This document shows positions 25,721 to 33,406 of a DNA stretch of 53,946 bases, piece after piece. A model generated the notes under the pieces. That model made no database searches. It was not told the DNA's origin and worked only from the letters and a program-made list of their open reading frames with translations. The DNA comes from an uncultured Collinsella sp. GTDB lineage: Bacteria; Actinomycetota; Coriobacteriia; Coriobacteriales; Coriobacteriaceae. The DNA lies in assembly GCA_900545605.1 (NCBI GenBank), contig UQZL01000010.1, positions 1-53,946 of the forward strand, read 5' to 3'. Numbering within the stretch: the first letter of the stretch is position 1; every line of letters begins with the position of its first letter. The translations under genes and the position numbers were made by a program.

Positions 25721-26189
25721 CACCATCATCGACGAGACCGTCATCCTACGCTACCTGCTTGACGACGACGAAGTTCTGTCGCCGCGCGCCGCCAAGGTCA
25801 TCGCCACGCGTACCGCCCGTGTCTACCCCGAAATCATCACGCGCGTCGTGGTCACGCTGCGCGACGTCTATAAGGTTCCCCGCGTTGAGATTGCCGCGGC
25901 CATGAAAAGGCTGCTCGATGACGTCATGGTCGACGAGCCCACCGTTGTCGCCCTTGCCGTCAAACTCTTTGGCAAGACCCATATGGACTTTACCGATTGT
26001 CTCCTCGCAGCCCGAACCGCCATCTACAACGATGATGTCGTGAGCTTTGGCAAGCCCATCATCCAAGGCATGATCGATTACCGCCGCAAGCGCCAAACCG
26101 CAGCCGACGCTCGCGACCGCGCCGCCGAAGCCCGCAGCCGAAGCACCGACTCCACCATCGACAAGCTCCGCCACCAATCCCGCCACTAA
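25713..26189 (+). CDS. PIN-domain-like protein, probable toxin partner with altered active site
   Basis: 158 residues. Residues ~5-115 read like a PIN ribonuclease: IDETVILRYLLDDDE at the start and DFTDCLLAARTAIY near residue 91. Two of the expected acidic residues look lost: the usual Glu in the second helix is Arg (TRVVVTLRDVYKV), and the late Asp is Gly (SFGKPI). The C-terminal 40 residues are a charged, Arg/Ala/Asp-rich tail. It overlaps the antitoxin gene by eight bases. It may be an inactive or changed toxin; I judged this from pattern memory, not from an alignment. Confidence 0.6.
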   Translation: MSSTIIDETVILRYLLDDDEVLSPRAAKVIATRTARVYPEIITRVVVTLRDVYKVPRVEIAAAMKRLLDDVMVDEPTVVALAVKLFGKTHMDFTDCLLAARTAIYNDDVVSFGKPIIQGMIDYRRKRQTAADARDRAAEARSRSTDSTIDKLRHQSRH

Positions 26190-26236
26190 CCGACAGGCAA
26201 CGGCATCGCCCGCCACTCAGCCCCATCCCCACCTGA

Positions 26237-26301
26237 GTTGCGGTGAAATAGTTCCTGGATTTAGGCTTATTCGAGCCTTTCAGGAACTATTCCACCGCAA
26301 C
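26237..26301. repeat. GTTGCGGTGAAATAG hairpin, copy 1
   Basis: The arms GTTGCGGTGAAATAG + TTCCTG are mirrored by CAGGAA + CTATTCCACCGCAAC, with one mismatch. The loop is about 22 bases. The same outer arm recurs at 27546 and 44541. There is no T-run, so it is not a normal terminator. Confidence 0.85.
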
Positions 26302-26475
26302 TTTCTGTAAGGGTGGTTTTTAGTGCCGCCGAGGGGCACTAATCAACCGTTTGCCGATATGTTTGGCTACGACTCATGACTCTGACCTGCCCCGTCAAGC
26401 TTTTGGTCAGTTCATGGCAAGGTCAGGCGGGCCAAATATGGGATAGCGTAGTGTCATTCACTCCCCCTCGAGACC

Positions 26476-27483
26476 ATGGGGTCGAAAATGAGTCATGATA
26501 AACGCTGTACCAAACCGCAATTAGAGCTATTCTTCCGGTTATTCGAGGCCCATCATGGCGGGCACCTGTTTGTAGCTACCAAAAAATGGGATGAACGCTG
26601 TGCCTACGCGCTCATGCAAAAAGAGATGATTATTCGACTCTACAACCATGTCTACGCTGATCCCGCGTATTGGAATGACCTCGGCGTCGAAGATCGCATC
26701 TTTCAATTGGCATCCGCTATTGCGGTCGTTGAACCGAATGCCGTGTTTTGTGGAGCAACGGCGGCACTGCTCTATGGCATCGGTTCTGCATATTCGCTTC
26801 TCGACAAGGTGCAAGTGCTGTTGCCGCGTTCCACCAGACGCGATATGTACGAATTCGTTGAATACCGACGCTGGCGGCCGGGCGACGTATGGCAGCTCGG
26901 TCCTTTTACGTTAACGAATCCATATCGCACGGTGGTCGACATCGCCCGAACTAACGCTTTTCGATATGCACTAGGCTATGTCGACGGGTTGGCTCGTGAG
27001 TACGGTGTCGAGCGTGAAGAATTGCGTGCATATGCACAAACGAACTGCCGCGGACTGCACGGCATCGCGCGCGCATTTGACGTTTTTGAACACATGGATG
27101 GCAGATCGGATAACGGTGGAGAATCCGAAGCACGGGCGGCAATGATTCTGGCGGGAGTTGCCGCTCCCGAACTTCAGGTTGAAATCACTCGACCGGGAAA
27201 CGCCGGCTATTATTTGGCAGATTACGGCTGGCAGATGCCAAACGGCTCATGGATGCTGGCTGAGCTGCATGGACTAGGCAAGTTTGAGGACGATGCCCAA
27301 AATGATCCGGAACATACTGCGGCAAAAACCTATCGAGCTGCCCTCATGCGCGACACGAACCTGCGTGCCATGGGCCACAACGTCATTCATTTCAAGCTCT
27401 CAGACACCTACGATGTCAAAGCGTTCGGCTCCATGATGCGCGGCTACGGTATACCAACCACAAAACCCTACGCAGACTCCTGA
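26476..27483 (+). CDS. AbiEi-like / restriction-endonuclease-fold hypothetical protein
   Basis: 335 residues (ATG at 26476; the ATG at 26488 is also possible and neither has a strong ribosome site). The N-terminal two thirds resemble the AbiEi-type antitoxin layout: a wing-like start, then AVFCGATAALLYGIG and a middle NPYRTVVDIART segment. The C-terminus has spaced acidic/basic residues like a PD-(D/E)xK nuclease fold: GESEARAAM, YLADYGWQ and LAELHGLGK. Proteins of this kind are common and uncharacterised in gut Actinobacteria. Base composition is lower in GC than the flanking operons, and two copies of one hairpin repeat flank the gene, suggesting past transfer. No AbiEii partner is next to it. 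Confidence 0.55.
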   Translation: MGSKMSHDKRCTKPQLELFFRLFEAHHGGHLFVATKKWDERCAYALMQKEMIIRLYNHVYADPAYWNDLGVEDRIFQLASAIAVVEPNAVFCGATAALLYGIGSAYSLLDKVQVLLPRSTRRDMYEFVEYRRWRPGDVWQLGPFTLTNPYRTVVDIARTNAFRYALGYVDGLAREYGVEREELRAYAQTNCRGLHGIARAFDVFEHMDGRSDNGGESEARAAMILAGVAAPELQVEITRPGNAGYYLADYGWQMPNGSWMLAELHGLGKFEDDAQNDPEHTAAKTYRAALMRDTNLRAMGHNVIHFKLSDTYDVKAFGSMMRGYGIPTTKPYADS

Positions 27484-27545
27484 CCGGCTGTCTTCATCTT
27501 CTCGACAACAGAACCCATCATCGACCCAGCCCGCTCGGCCTCAAT

Positions 27546-27614
27546 AAGTTGCGGTGAAATAGTTCCTGGATAAAAGCTTTTGCGGCTAATCCAGGAACTA
27601 TTTCACCGCAACTT
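27546..27614. repeat. GTTGCGGTGAAATAG hairpin, copy 2
   Basis: A perfect inverted repeat: AAGTTGCGGTGAAATAG + TTCCTGGAT, with the reverse complement at 27590-27614. It shares outer and inner arms with copy 1 at 26237, 1.3 kb away across one gene. Confidence 0.9.
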
Positions 27615-27646
27615 AGGAGGGGATGTGGGGTCCCCGGCATGTATAT

Positions 27647-27680
27647 GAAAACAGCTCTGGTCCCAAAAGGAGCCAGAGCC
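27647..27680 (-). terminator. Terminator of the tRNA-Pro/tRNA-Gly unit
   Basis: GCTCTGG and CCAGAGC (27673-27679 and 27654-27660) form a stem followed by GTTTTC on the minus strand, 15 bases after the tRNA-Gly CCA. Confidence 0.7.
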
Positions 27681-27694
27681 GTTCGTCTATCTTA

Positions 27695-27768
27695 TGGAGC
27701 GGGCGACGGGAATCGAACCCGCGTCATCAGCTTGGAAGGCTGGGGTTCTACCATTGAACTACGCCCGC
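27695..27768 (-). tRNA. tRNA-Gly, anticodon UCC
   Basis: 74 bases with encoded CCA. Acceptor GCGGGCG/CGCCCGC; anticodon arm CAGCC-TTCCAA-GCTG presenting TCC; T arm GCGGG-TTCGATT-CCCGT. Six bases after tRNA-Pro. Confidence 0.95.
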
Positions 27769-27774
27769 AAGATA

Positions 27775-27851
27775 TGGTCGGGACGACAGGATTTGAACCT
27801 GCGACATCCTGCTCCCAAAGCAGGCGCGCTACCAAACTGCGCCACGTCCCG
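27775..27851 (-). tRNA. tRNA-Pro, anticodon UGG
   Basis: 77 bases with encoded CCA. Acceptor CGGGACG/CGTCCCG; anticodon arm CCTGC-TTTGGGA-GCAGG presenting TGG; T arm GCAGG-TTCAAAT-CCTGT. First gene of a two-tRNA unit. Confidence 0.95.
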
Positions 27852-27902
27852 AAGGTGTTGAGCAGCTAAGGTCTAAACCTTGCGTGTCCCAAAGCGAAGG
27901 AA

Positions 27903-27931
27903 ATTATAGGGGAGACTCCCCGCCTGTGCAA
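27903..27931 (-). promoter_or_regulatory. Promoter of the tRNA-Pro/tRNA-Gly unit
   Basis: TTGCAC and a perfect TATAAT are 17 bases apart on the minus strand, about 50 bases before tRNA-Pro. The spacer holds the GC dyad GGGGAGTCTCCCC, which may also act at the brnQ 3' end. Confidence 0.7.
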
Positions 27932-27942
27932 GCATTGATGCC

Positions 27943-29301
27943 TTAGCTCCTCGAATGTGCGACAAAACGACTATGGAGCAGACCGATCACAAAGGCAACC
28001 ACGGCAACCGGCGCCCACGCGGCACCGATATCCGCCAGCGGAAGAACATCAAACGGCAGCCACGTGCCCACAAAGAACGCATCGCGGACCGAGGTGATCA
28101 CACTCTGCACGGCGACCACGCCGCCGACCCACACCCACACCTGCGGATTTGCGTCGCAAAAACCGTGTACCAAACCCATGAGGACCAGCACGATGGCGAC
28201 GGGATACAAGGCGTTGAGCATGGGCACCGAGAACATAAGGATCACGTCGAGGCCCACATTGGATAGCACGCACGAAAACGCTGCGAACACAAAGGCGAGA
28301 ACCGCAAAGGGACGGCGCATGGCCTCCTCAGAGGCCTCCGCTCCCCCTTCGACCACATACGTTTCGCAGAAGTAGCGCGAGCAGCAGCTGATGAGGCCGA
28401 TGCACACGTTCATGCAGGCGAGGAAGAAGATTGCGAAGACCACGACCGTGCCGGCAAGGCCAAAGTGCATGGAGGCCGAGCGAGCAAGGATGGCAGCGCC
28501 ATTGGTGGCGTCGGGCATCACGGTGCCGAGCTGCATGCCGGCAAGGGCCAAGCCGCAATAGATGATGGCCATGAGCACGCCGGCGATCACACCGGAGCGC
28601 GAAATTTCAAAAGCGACGCGCTTGTCGTCGGTCACGCCCAGCTCGTGAATGGTCTCGGCGATGATGATGCCGAAGGCGAGCGACGCAAGCAGGTCCATGG
28701 TCTGGTAGCCGGTCAAGAAGCCCTGCACGGCAGCACCGGCATCATAGGGAGCTTGCGGGGCGGCAGCCGGTCCCAGCGGCGAGATCACGGCGGCACCCAC
28801 GACCAGCACGATGAGCGCAATGAGCGCGGGGCCCGTAATGCGGCCGAGCACGCGCGTGATGACGCCCGGACGCAGCGTGAGCGCAAACGCGACGACAAAG
28901 AAGCCAACGGCAAACACCAGGCGAGCCGTGCCAAGCGAGACGCCCTCGGGCAGCAGCGGCACCAGCATCTCGAAGGCCGTGGAGCTCGTACGCGGAATGG
29001 CCAGGCACGGGCCGATCGCTAAATAGACCGCCGCGACAAAGAACTCACCGAACTTGGGGTGCACGCGGCCGGCAAGCTCGCGCGCCGTTCCGGCAAGCGC
29101 CACGGCGATAAAGCCCATGACGGGCAGGCCGATGGCGGCAATCAAAAAGCCAACCATGACAAGCGGTGTGGCCGTGCCGGCCTGGAGCGCCAGCAACGGC
29201 GGAATGATGAGGTTACCGGCGCCAAAGAGCATCGAGAACAGCGCAATGCCGACGGTAACGACATGGTCGGAGCGCAGGCCGCGCGGAGCGGATGAGGCCA
29301 T
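27943..29301 (-). CDS. brnQ: Branched-chain amino acid:cation symporter
   Basis: 452 residues from the ATG at 29301 (AAAGGTG upstream; the longer frame upstream has no support). About 12 membrane helices. The family start GIALFSMLFGAGNLIIPP (residues ~18-35) and GYQTMDLLASLAFGIIIAETI are BrnQ/LivJ hallmarks. It would take up Leu, Ile and Val with Na+ or H+. It sits alone between the selenium operon terminator and the tRNA genes; no regulator is seen. Confidence 0.92.
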   Translation of the reverse strand: MASSAPRGLRSDHVVTVGIALFSMLFGAGNLIIPPLLALQAGTATPLVMVGFLIAAIGLPVMGFIAVALAGTARELAGRVHPKFGEFFVAAVYLAIGPCLAIPRTSSTAFEMLVPLLPEGVSLGTARLVFAVGFFVVAFALTLRPGVITRVLGRITGPALIALIVLVVGAAVISPLGPAAAPQAPYDAGAAVQGFLTGYQTMDLLASLAFGIIIAETIHELGVTDDKRVAFEISRSGVIAGVLMAIIYCGLALAGMQLGTVMPDATNGAAILARSASMHFGLAGTVVVFAIFFLACMNVCIGLISCCSRYFCETYVVEGGAEASEEAMRRPFAVLAFVFAAFSCVLSNVGLDVILMFSVPMLNALYPVAIVLVLMGLVHGFCDANPQVWVWVGGVVAVQSVITSVRDAFFVGTWLPFDVLPLADIGAAWAPVAVVAFVIGLLHSRFVAHSRS

Positions 29302-29320
29302 AGGCACACCTTTCGGGTCG

Positions 29321-29355
29321 AAACAAAAACGGGACGGGCAAATACACCCGTCCCG
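29321..29355 (-). terminator. Terminator of the selD-yedF-csd operon
   Basis: CGGGACGGG (29330-29338) pairs with CCCGTCCCG (29347-29355), followed by TTTTTGTTT on the minus strand, 24 bases past the desulfurase stop. Confidence 0.9.
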
Positions 29356-29378
29356 CAAGTATAAACGGTCTAGCAGCT

Positions 29379-30518
29379 TTAGCAGGCTAAATCGCACAGA
29401 GCATCGATAGCCGTGTCGACTTCTTCGGTAGTGTTGAAATACCCAAACGAGAAGCGGACGACGCCCTGGCGCTCGGTCCCCAGCGCACGGTGCATGAGCG
29501 GGGCGCAATGGGCGCCGGGGCGCGTCGAAATCCCCCACCCTTGCATGAGCGCATCCGAGATCTCGGCAGAGTCGATATCGGCTACGTTGAGCGACACAAT
29601 CGCAGAGCGCGTCGGCTGGTCAAAGGCACCGTAGAGCTTAATCCCCGGAATCTTGCGCACACCGGCAAGGAAGCGATCAGCGAGCGCACGCTCGTGGGCA
29701 GCAATCGCCTCGACCCCACCCTGGGCCTCGATAAAGTCGAGGCCGGCAGAAAGTCCCGCGATGCCGTGACCGTTGAGCGTGCCCGCCTCAAGGCGCGTGG
29801 GCCACTCGAGCGGCTGCAGTGGGTCGAAGCTGTGCACGCCCGTGCCGCCCATGGCCCACGGAGCCACGTCGACGCCCTCCGCCACGGCCAGGCCGCCGGT
29901 GCCTTGAGGTCCCATGAGCCCCTTGTGGCCGGTAAAGCACACAACATCGAGCCCCATGGCATCCATGTCAATCTTCGCCGTACCGGCAGACTGCGAGGCG
30001 TCGACGATCGCCAGCGCGCCGGCCGCGTGCGCGATGGCAGCCACACGCGAAACGTCGACCGCGTTGCCGGTCACATTGGAGGCGTGCGTCACCACCACAG
30101 CACGCGTGCCCGGCATGACCAACCGCTCGAGCTCGTCGTAGTCGAGCACGCCGCTCGCATCGCAACCCGCATGCTCAACCGTCACACCTTGCTCCGTTGC
30201 CAAGCGATTGAGCGGACGTAGCGCGGAGTTGTGCTCAAGCACCGTTGTGACCACACGGTCGCCGGGGCGCACCACGCCATTGATGACGGTGTTGAGCGCC
30301 GCAGTGGAGTTAGGCGTAAAACAAACATGGTCGGCCCGCGGGCAGCCCAGCAAGCGCGCGAGCTTGGCACGGCAACCGTGAATGGTACGAGCGGCGTCGA
30401 GGGCACCCGACGTGGCGCCGCGCCCGGCATTGCCGAGCGAGCACATCGCTTGCATCACGGCATCGATGACCGCCTGCGGCTTGTGCATGGTCGTCGCCGC
30501 GTTATCCAGGTAGATCAT
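29379..30518 (-). CDS. Cysteine desulfurase / selenocysteine lyase-like PLP enzyme
   Basis: 379 residues from the ATG at 30518, which overlaps the previous stop as ATGA. A class V aminotransferase. Visible are IYLDNAATT at the start, the PLP lysine in FTGHKGLMGPQGTGGL, and the active-site cysteine in RPGAHCAPL. It resembles the small-subfamily desulfurase (EF2568 type) that co-occurs with selenium-dependent molybdenum hydroxylase genes. Likely role: release S or Se from cysteine or selenocysteine for SelD. It is the last gene of the selenium operon. Which element it prefers cannot be read from sequence. Confidence 0.88.
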   Translation of the reverse strand: MIYLDNAATTMHKPQAVIDAVMQAMCSLGNAGRGATSGALDAARTIHGCRAKLARLLGCPRADHVCFTPNSTAALNTVINGVVRPGDRVVTTVLEHNSALRPLNRLATEQGVTVEHAGCDASGVLDYDELERLVMPGTRAVVVTHASNVTGNAVDVSRVAAIAHAAGALAIVDASQSAGTAKIDMDAMGLDVVCFTGHKGLMGPQGTGGLAVAEGVDVAPWAMGGTGVHSFDPLQPLEWPTRLEAGTLNGHGIAGLSAGLDFIEAQGGVEAIAAHERALADRFLAGVRKIPGIKLYGAFDQPTRSAIVSLNVADIDSAEISDALMQGWGISTRPGAHCAPLMHRALGTERQGVVRFSFGYFNTTEEVDTAIDALCDLAC

Positions 30519-30766
30519 CGCACGACCTCCCACATGTCGATCACCGTAAAGCCCTCGGTGGGAACGCCCGCCGCGGCGAGTTCGCCGCGCAGCAGCTCCT
30601 CATCGGCAGGCAACGCCTTCCACGCCAGACCGCAACCGGCAGCGACCTCCCCGGGCACGGGAATCGTTCGCCCAGGAAGGCCGCGCTCGATGCACAAGGA
30701 CTCGCAGCCCATGGCGGCCGCCGTGGTGGGAAACGTGATGACAAGCGCCGGGCGCTTCTCCCTCAT
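30515..30766 (-). CDS. DUF3343 putative Se/S carrier, short form
   Basis: 83 residues from the ATG at 30766 (TTGGAG upstream). The whole protein is the DUF3343 fold: ALVITFPTTAAAMGCESLC, PVPGEVAAGCGLAW with the GCGL motif. It lacks the Cys-rich extension of its paralogue at 2515-2910. It lies between yedF and the desulfurase with a four-base overlap into the latter, which fits a small carrier handing Se or S between them. Function is inferred from context. Confidence 0.82.
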   Translation of the reverse strand: MREKRPALVITFPTTAAAMGCESLCIERGLPGRTIPVPGEVAAGCGLAWKALPADEELLRGELAAAGVPTEGFTVIDMWEVVR

Positions 30767-30785
30767 GGCAACTCCAACCAATACG

Positions 30786-31412
30786 CTACGGGCGCACGAC
30801 GCGCACGGCCTGCTCCATCTTCTCCACGATCACGTACATGTTGGTGACCTCGCCCACCGCGAGCTGGTCTTTAATGCCATAGTGGTCCAGGCAGGTGCCG
30901 CAGGTGAGAATCTCGACACCCTGCTCCGCCAGGCCCTTCAGGTCGTCGAGCACCGGCGAACCCTCGACGGTGAGCTTGGCACCGCCGTTGTAGAACAGCA
31001 TGGTCGCGGGCAGTTCCTCCTGCTGCGTCACGGCAAAGATAAACGCCTTCATGAGCTTGTGGCCCAGCTCGTCGTCGCCACGGCCCATGCAGTCGGTGTA
31101 GACGGAAATGACGAGCTTGCCCTTGCCGGCGCTGGCATCACAGAAGGCAGCGCCATCCTGCTCGGGATCGGCCACGGCAACGGCGCCAGAGGTCGCCACG
31201 GTCACGTGCCACTCGGCGTCAGAAACCTTCTCGACCAAGGCCGTGCAGCCCTTCTCCTGCGCCATCTTGGAGATGTTCTTGACGGCGGTCTCGTTATCGA
31301 CCGAGGTCACGACTGTGCCCTCGCCATCGAGCTGCTTCAGGGCTTTGAGCGTCTTGACGACGGGCAGCGGGCAGGCATCGCCCATGGCATTGACTTCAAT
31401 TTTGGTAGACAT
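30786..31412 (-). CDS. yedF: Selenium metabolism protein YedF (TusA-like plus DsrE-like)
   Basis: 208 residues from the ATG at 31412 (AAAGGA upstream). The N-terminal ~75 residues are TusA/SirA-like with the CPxP motif in GDACPLPVVKTLKAL; the C-terminal ~110 are DsrE/DsrF-like with CGTCLDHYGI. This two-domain layout is the YedF family that tracks with SelD in genomes. It probably relays sulfur- or selenium-persulfide. It lies 59 bases after selD. Confidence 0.9.
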   Translation of the reverse strand: MSTKIEVNAMGDACPLPVVKTLKALKQLDGEGTVVTSVDNETAVKNISKMAQEKGCTALVEKVSDAEWHVTVATSGAVAVADPEQDGAAFCDASAGKGKLVISVYTDCMGRGDDELGHKLMKAFIFAVTQQEELPATMLFYNGGAKLTVEGSPVLDDLKGLAEQGVEILTCGTCLDHYGIKDQLAVGEVTNMYVIVEKMEQAVRVVRP

Positions 31413-31471
31413 AGTTTTTCCTTTCAAAAGGGACCGCCCAGAACAGTAGGCGGTCGCATAAACGGTTTTCC

Positions 31472-32521
31472 TTAATGCACAACGCGAACGGCAGGACCGC
31501 CCGGCACCGGCTCGCACACGCGGCCGATCGTAGCGGCAACGCGCCCCTCGGCATGTAAACGACGCGCAAGCTCATCCGCATCCGCCGCGGGCGCCGCAAT
31601 AAGCAAACCGCCCGAAGTCTGCGGATCGTACAGCGCATCCAGCATGCCCGGCTCCAGGTCATCGTCGGCAGCTACACGCGGGCCAAAGAAGTCCTGGTTG
31701 CGGTAGGAGCCCGCGGGGATAATGCCCAGACGCGCCATGTCGAGCACCTGGTCAAAGAGCGGCACCGCCCCCGACGCGAGCTCGATTTGCACGCCCGAGC
31801 CCTCGGCCATCTCGCACGCATGCCCGATCAGACCAAAGCCCGTAATGTCGGTGCAGCCGTGAAGCTCAAGTCCCTCGGCCAGACGAATCGGAGCCTCGTT
31901 GAGGGTGCGCATCGAGTCAAACATGGCTGCGGCCTCGTCCTGCTCGATGAGCTCGCCCTTAATGGCCGTGGTGATAATGCCCGAGCCGATCGCCTTGGTC
32001 AGCAGCAGAACATTGCCCACGCGTGCGCCGCTGTTGGCGAGCATGCGGTCGAGCGCGACAAAACCACTCACGGACAGGCCGTACTTGGGCTCGTCGTCGT
32101 TGATGGTATGGCCGCCCGCGATGGAGCAACCCGCCTCGACGCACTTGTCGGCGCCGCCCGCCAGAATCTGGCCGGCGACCTCGATGCCCAGGCAGCTCGG
32201 GATGCACAGCAAGTTCATGGCATGGCTCGGCCGCCCGCCCATGGCGTAGATATCCGACAGCGAGTTGGCCGCGGCGATCTGGCCAAAGAGGAACGGGTCG
32301 TCGACCATCGGTGGGAAGAAGTCGATGGACTGCACGAGCCCCAGGTTCTCCCCTACGCGGAAGACGCTCGCATCGTCGGAGGTATCGAACCCTACGAGCA
32401 GGTTGTCGTTATGCACATTGGGTAAATCGCCCAGGACCTGGGCGAGGGCTCCGGGAGCCAACTTAGCGGCTCAACCGCTCGCGGCCGTCATGGACGTGAG
32501 CCTAATCTGATCGTCAGCCAT
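31472..32521 (-). CDS. selD: Selenophosphate synthetase, itself a selenoprotein (UGA at codon 17)
   Basis: 349 residues from the ATG at 32521. UGA at 32471-32473 is codon 17, exactly where E. coli SelD has its essential Cys17; the surrounding peptide reads TAASG-Sec-AAKLAPGAL, with the conserved lysine three residues on. Reading from the next start instead would delete the catalytic loop. It makes selenophosphate from selenide and ATP. Also seen: LLVGFDTSDDASVF, SIDFFPPMVDDPFLFGQIAA, AGGHTINDDEPKYGL, DPQTSGGLL. It is followed by yedF and preceded by the activase (70-base gap). Sec in SelD means its own synthesis depends on the Sec machinery. Confidence 0.96.
32427..32473 (-). promoter_or_regulatory. 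Candidate SECIS of selD
   Basis: After the UGA come two hairpins: a small GGCTC-CCG-GAGCC (32447-32459) and a stronger TCGCCCAG-GTC-CTGGGCGA (32427-32445). The second has a GGTC loop like other bacterial SECIS, but farther from the UGA than in fdhF. Confidence 0.6.
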
Positions 32522-32591
32522 CGATACCTCCTCTCATCGGTCAATCATTTTCTCCCAGTATACGCATGAATGCGAGCCTGCGGCGGATGCA

Positions 32592-33356
32592 TTAATTGAG
32601 CGCCTGTGCGCGAATCGCCGCGCCAATCGCTCCGGCAAAGCGAGCCTGGGGCGAGGTGGTCACCGGCGACCCCAGCAGCTCGCCCAACCGCTCCACCACG
32701 AAGGCGTTCTCGCACAGGCCACCGGTCAGGTAGTACAGGGCGCCCGCGGCCTGCCCGGCCATGGTCGCCACGCGCGAGACCACGCTGTCGATCACGCCAC
32801 GTGCAATGTTCTCGCGCGGCTCACCGCGACCGATCAGGCTGATGACCTCGCTTTCGGCAAACACCGTGCACATGCTGCTGATCTTGGTGGGCTCACCGGA
32901 ACGCGCAAGGTCGGCCATCTGCTGTTGGGAAATACCCAGACGGTCGGCCATGATCTCCAAAAAGCGCCCCGTACCGGCAGCGCACTTGTCGTTCATGGCG
33001 AACTTGGCCACGCGGCCACTTTTAAGCTGAATGACCTTGGTGTCCTGGCCGCCCACGTCAATTACCGTGCCGTGATCGCCAAACAGGCGCACGGCACCGG
33101 TGCCGTGGCAGGTGATCTCGGTCACGACCTTGTGCGCATAGGGCACGGCGACACGGCCGTAGCCGGTCGCGATCACGCGCACGTCGTCGGCAGCCACGTC
33201 ATAGTCGGCTGAAGCGAGCTCGCCGCGCAAGCGCTCGGCCGCATCGACCGACGAATACCCCGTCGGCATGACGCAGGTCCACGCAATGGCGCCGTCCGTC
33301 TCCACCACTGCAGCCTTCGCGGCCGTCGAGCCTATGTCGATACCAATGCCAACCAC
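32592..33356 (-). CDS. ATP-dependent activase of the BadF/HgdC family
   Basis: 254 residues. Dimeric ASKHA-fold ATPase with a bridging [4Fe-4S] cluster that fires low-potential electrons into a partner. Visible are GIDIGSTAAKAAVV (phosphate loop), IDVGGQDTKVI, and the cluster cysteines in NDKCAAGTGRFLE and SSMCTVFAESE. The partner should be one or both of the adjacent 2-hydroxyacyl-CoA dehydratase-type proteins (33407-36008). It closely resembles E. coli YjiL and the reductase of double-cubane cluster proteins. Confidence 0.9.
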   Translation of the reverse strand: MVGIGIDIGSTAAKAAVVETDGAIAWTCVMPTGYSSVDAAERLRGELASADYDVAADDVRVIATGYGRVAVPYAHKVVTEITCHGTGAVRLFGDHGTVIDVGGQDTKVIQLKSGRVAKFAMNDKCAAGTGRFLEIMADRLGISQQQMADLARSGEPTKISSMCTVFAESEVISLIGRGEPRENIARGVIDSVVSRVATMAGQAAGALYYLTGGLCENAFVVERLGELLGSPVTTSPQARFAGAIGAAIRAQALN

Positions 33357-33406
33357 GGCATCCTCCTTCTATGCGGCAAAGCAACTATCCCTTTGCCGCA
33401 TTTGTC

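Noticed and set aside
26237..27614. CRISPR array
   Set aside because: The repeated units are hairpins 1.3 kb apart across a gene, not regularly spaced direct repeats; no cas genes are present.
31472..32461. Shorter SelD starting at the TTG at 32461
   Set aside because: This would drop the catalytic residue and glycine-rich start; the upstream frame matches SelD when UGA is Sec.
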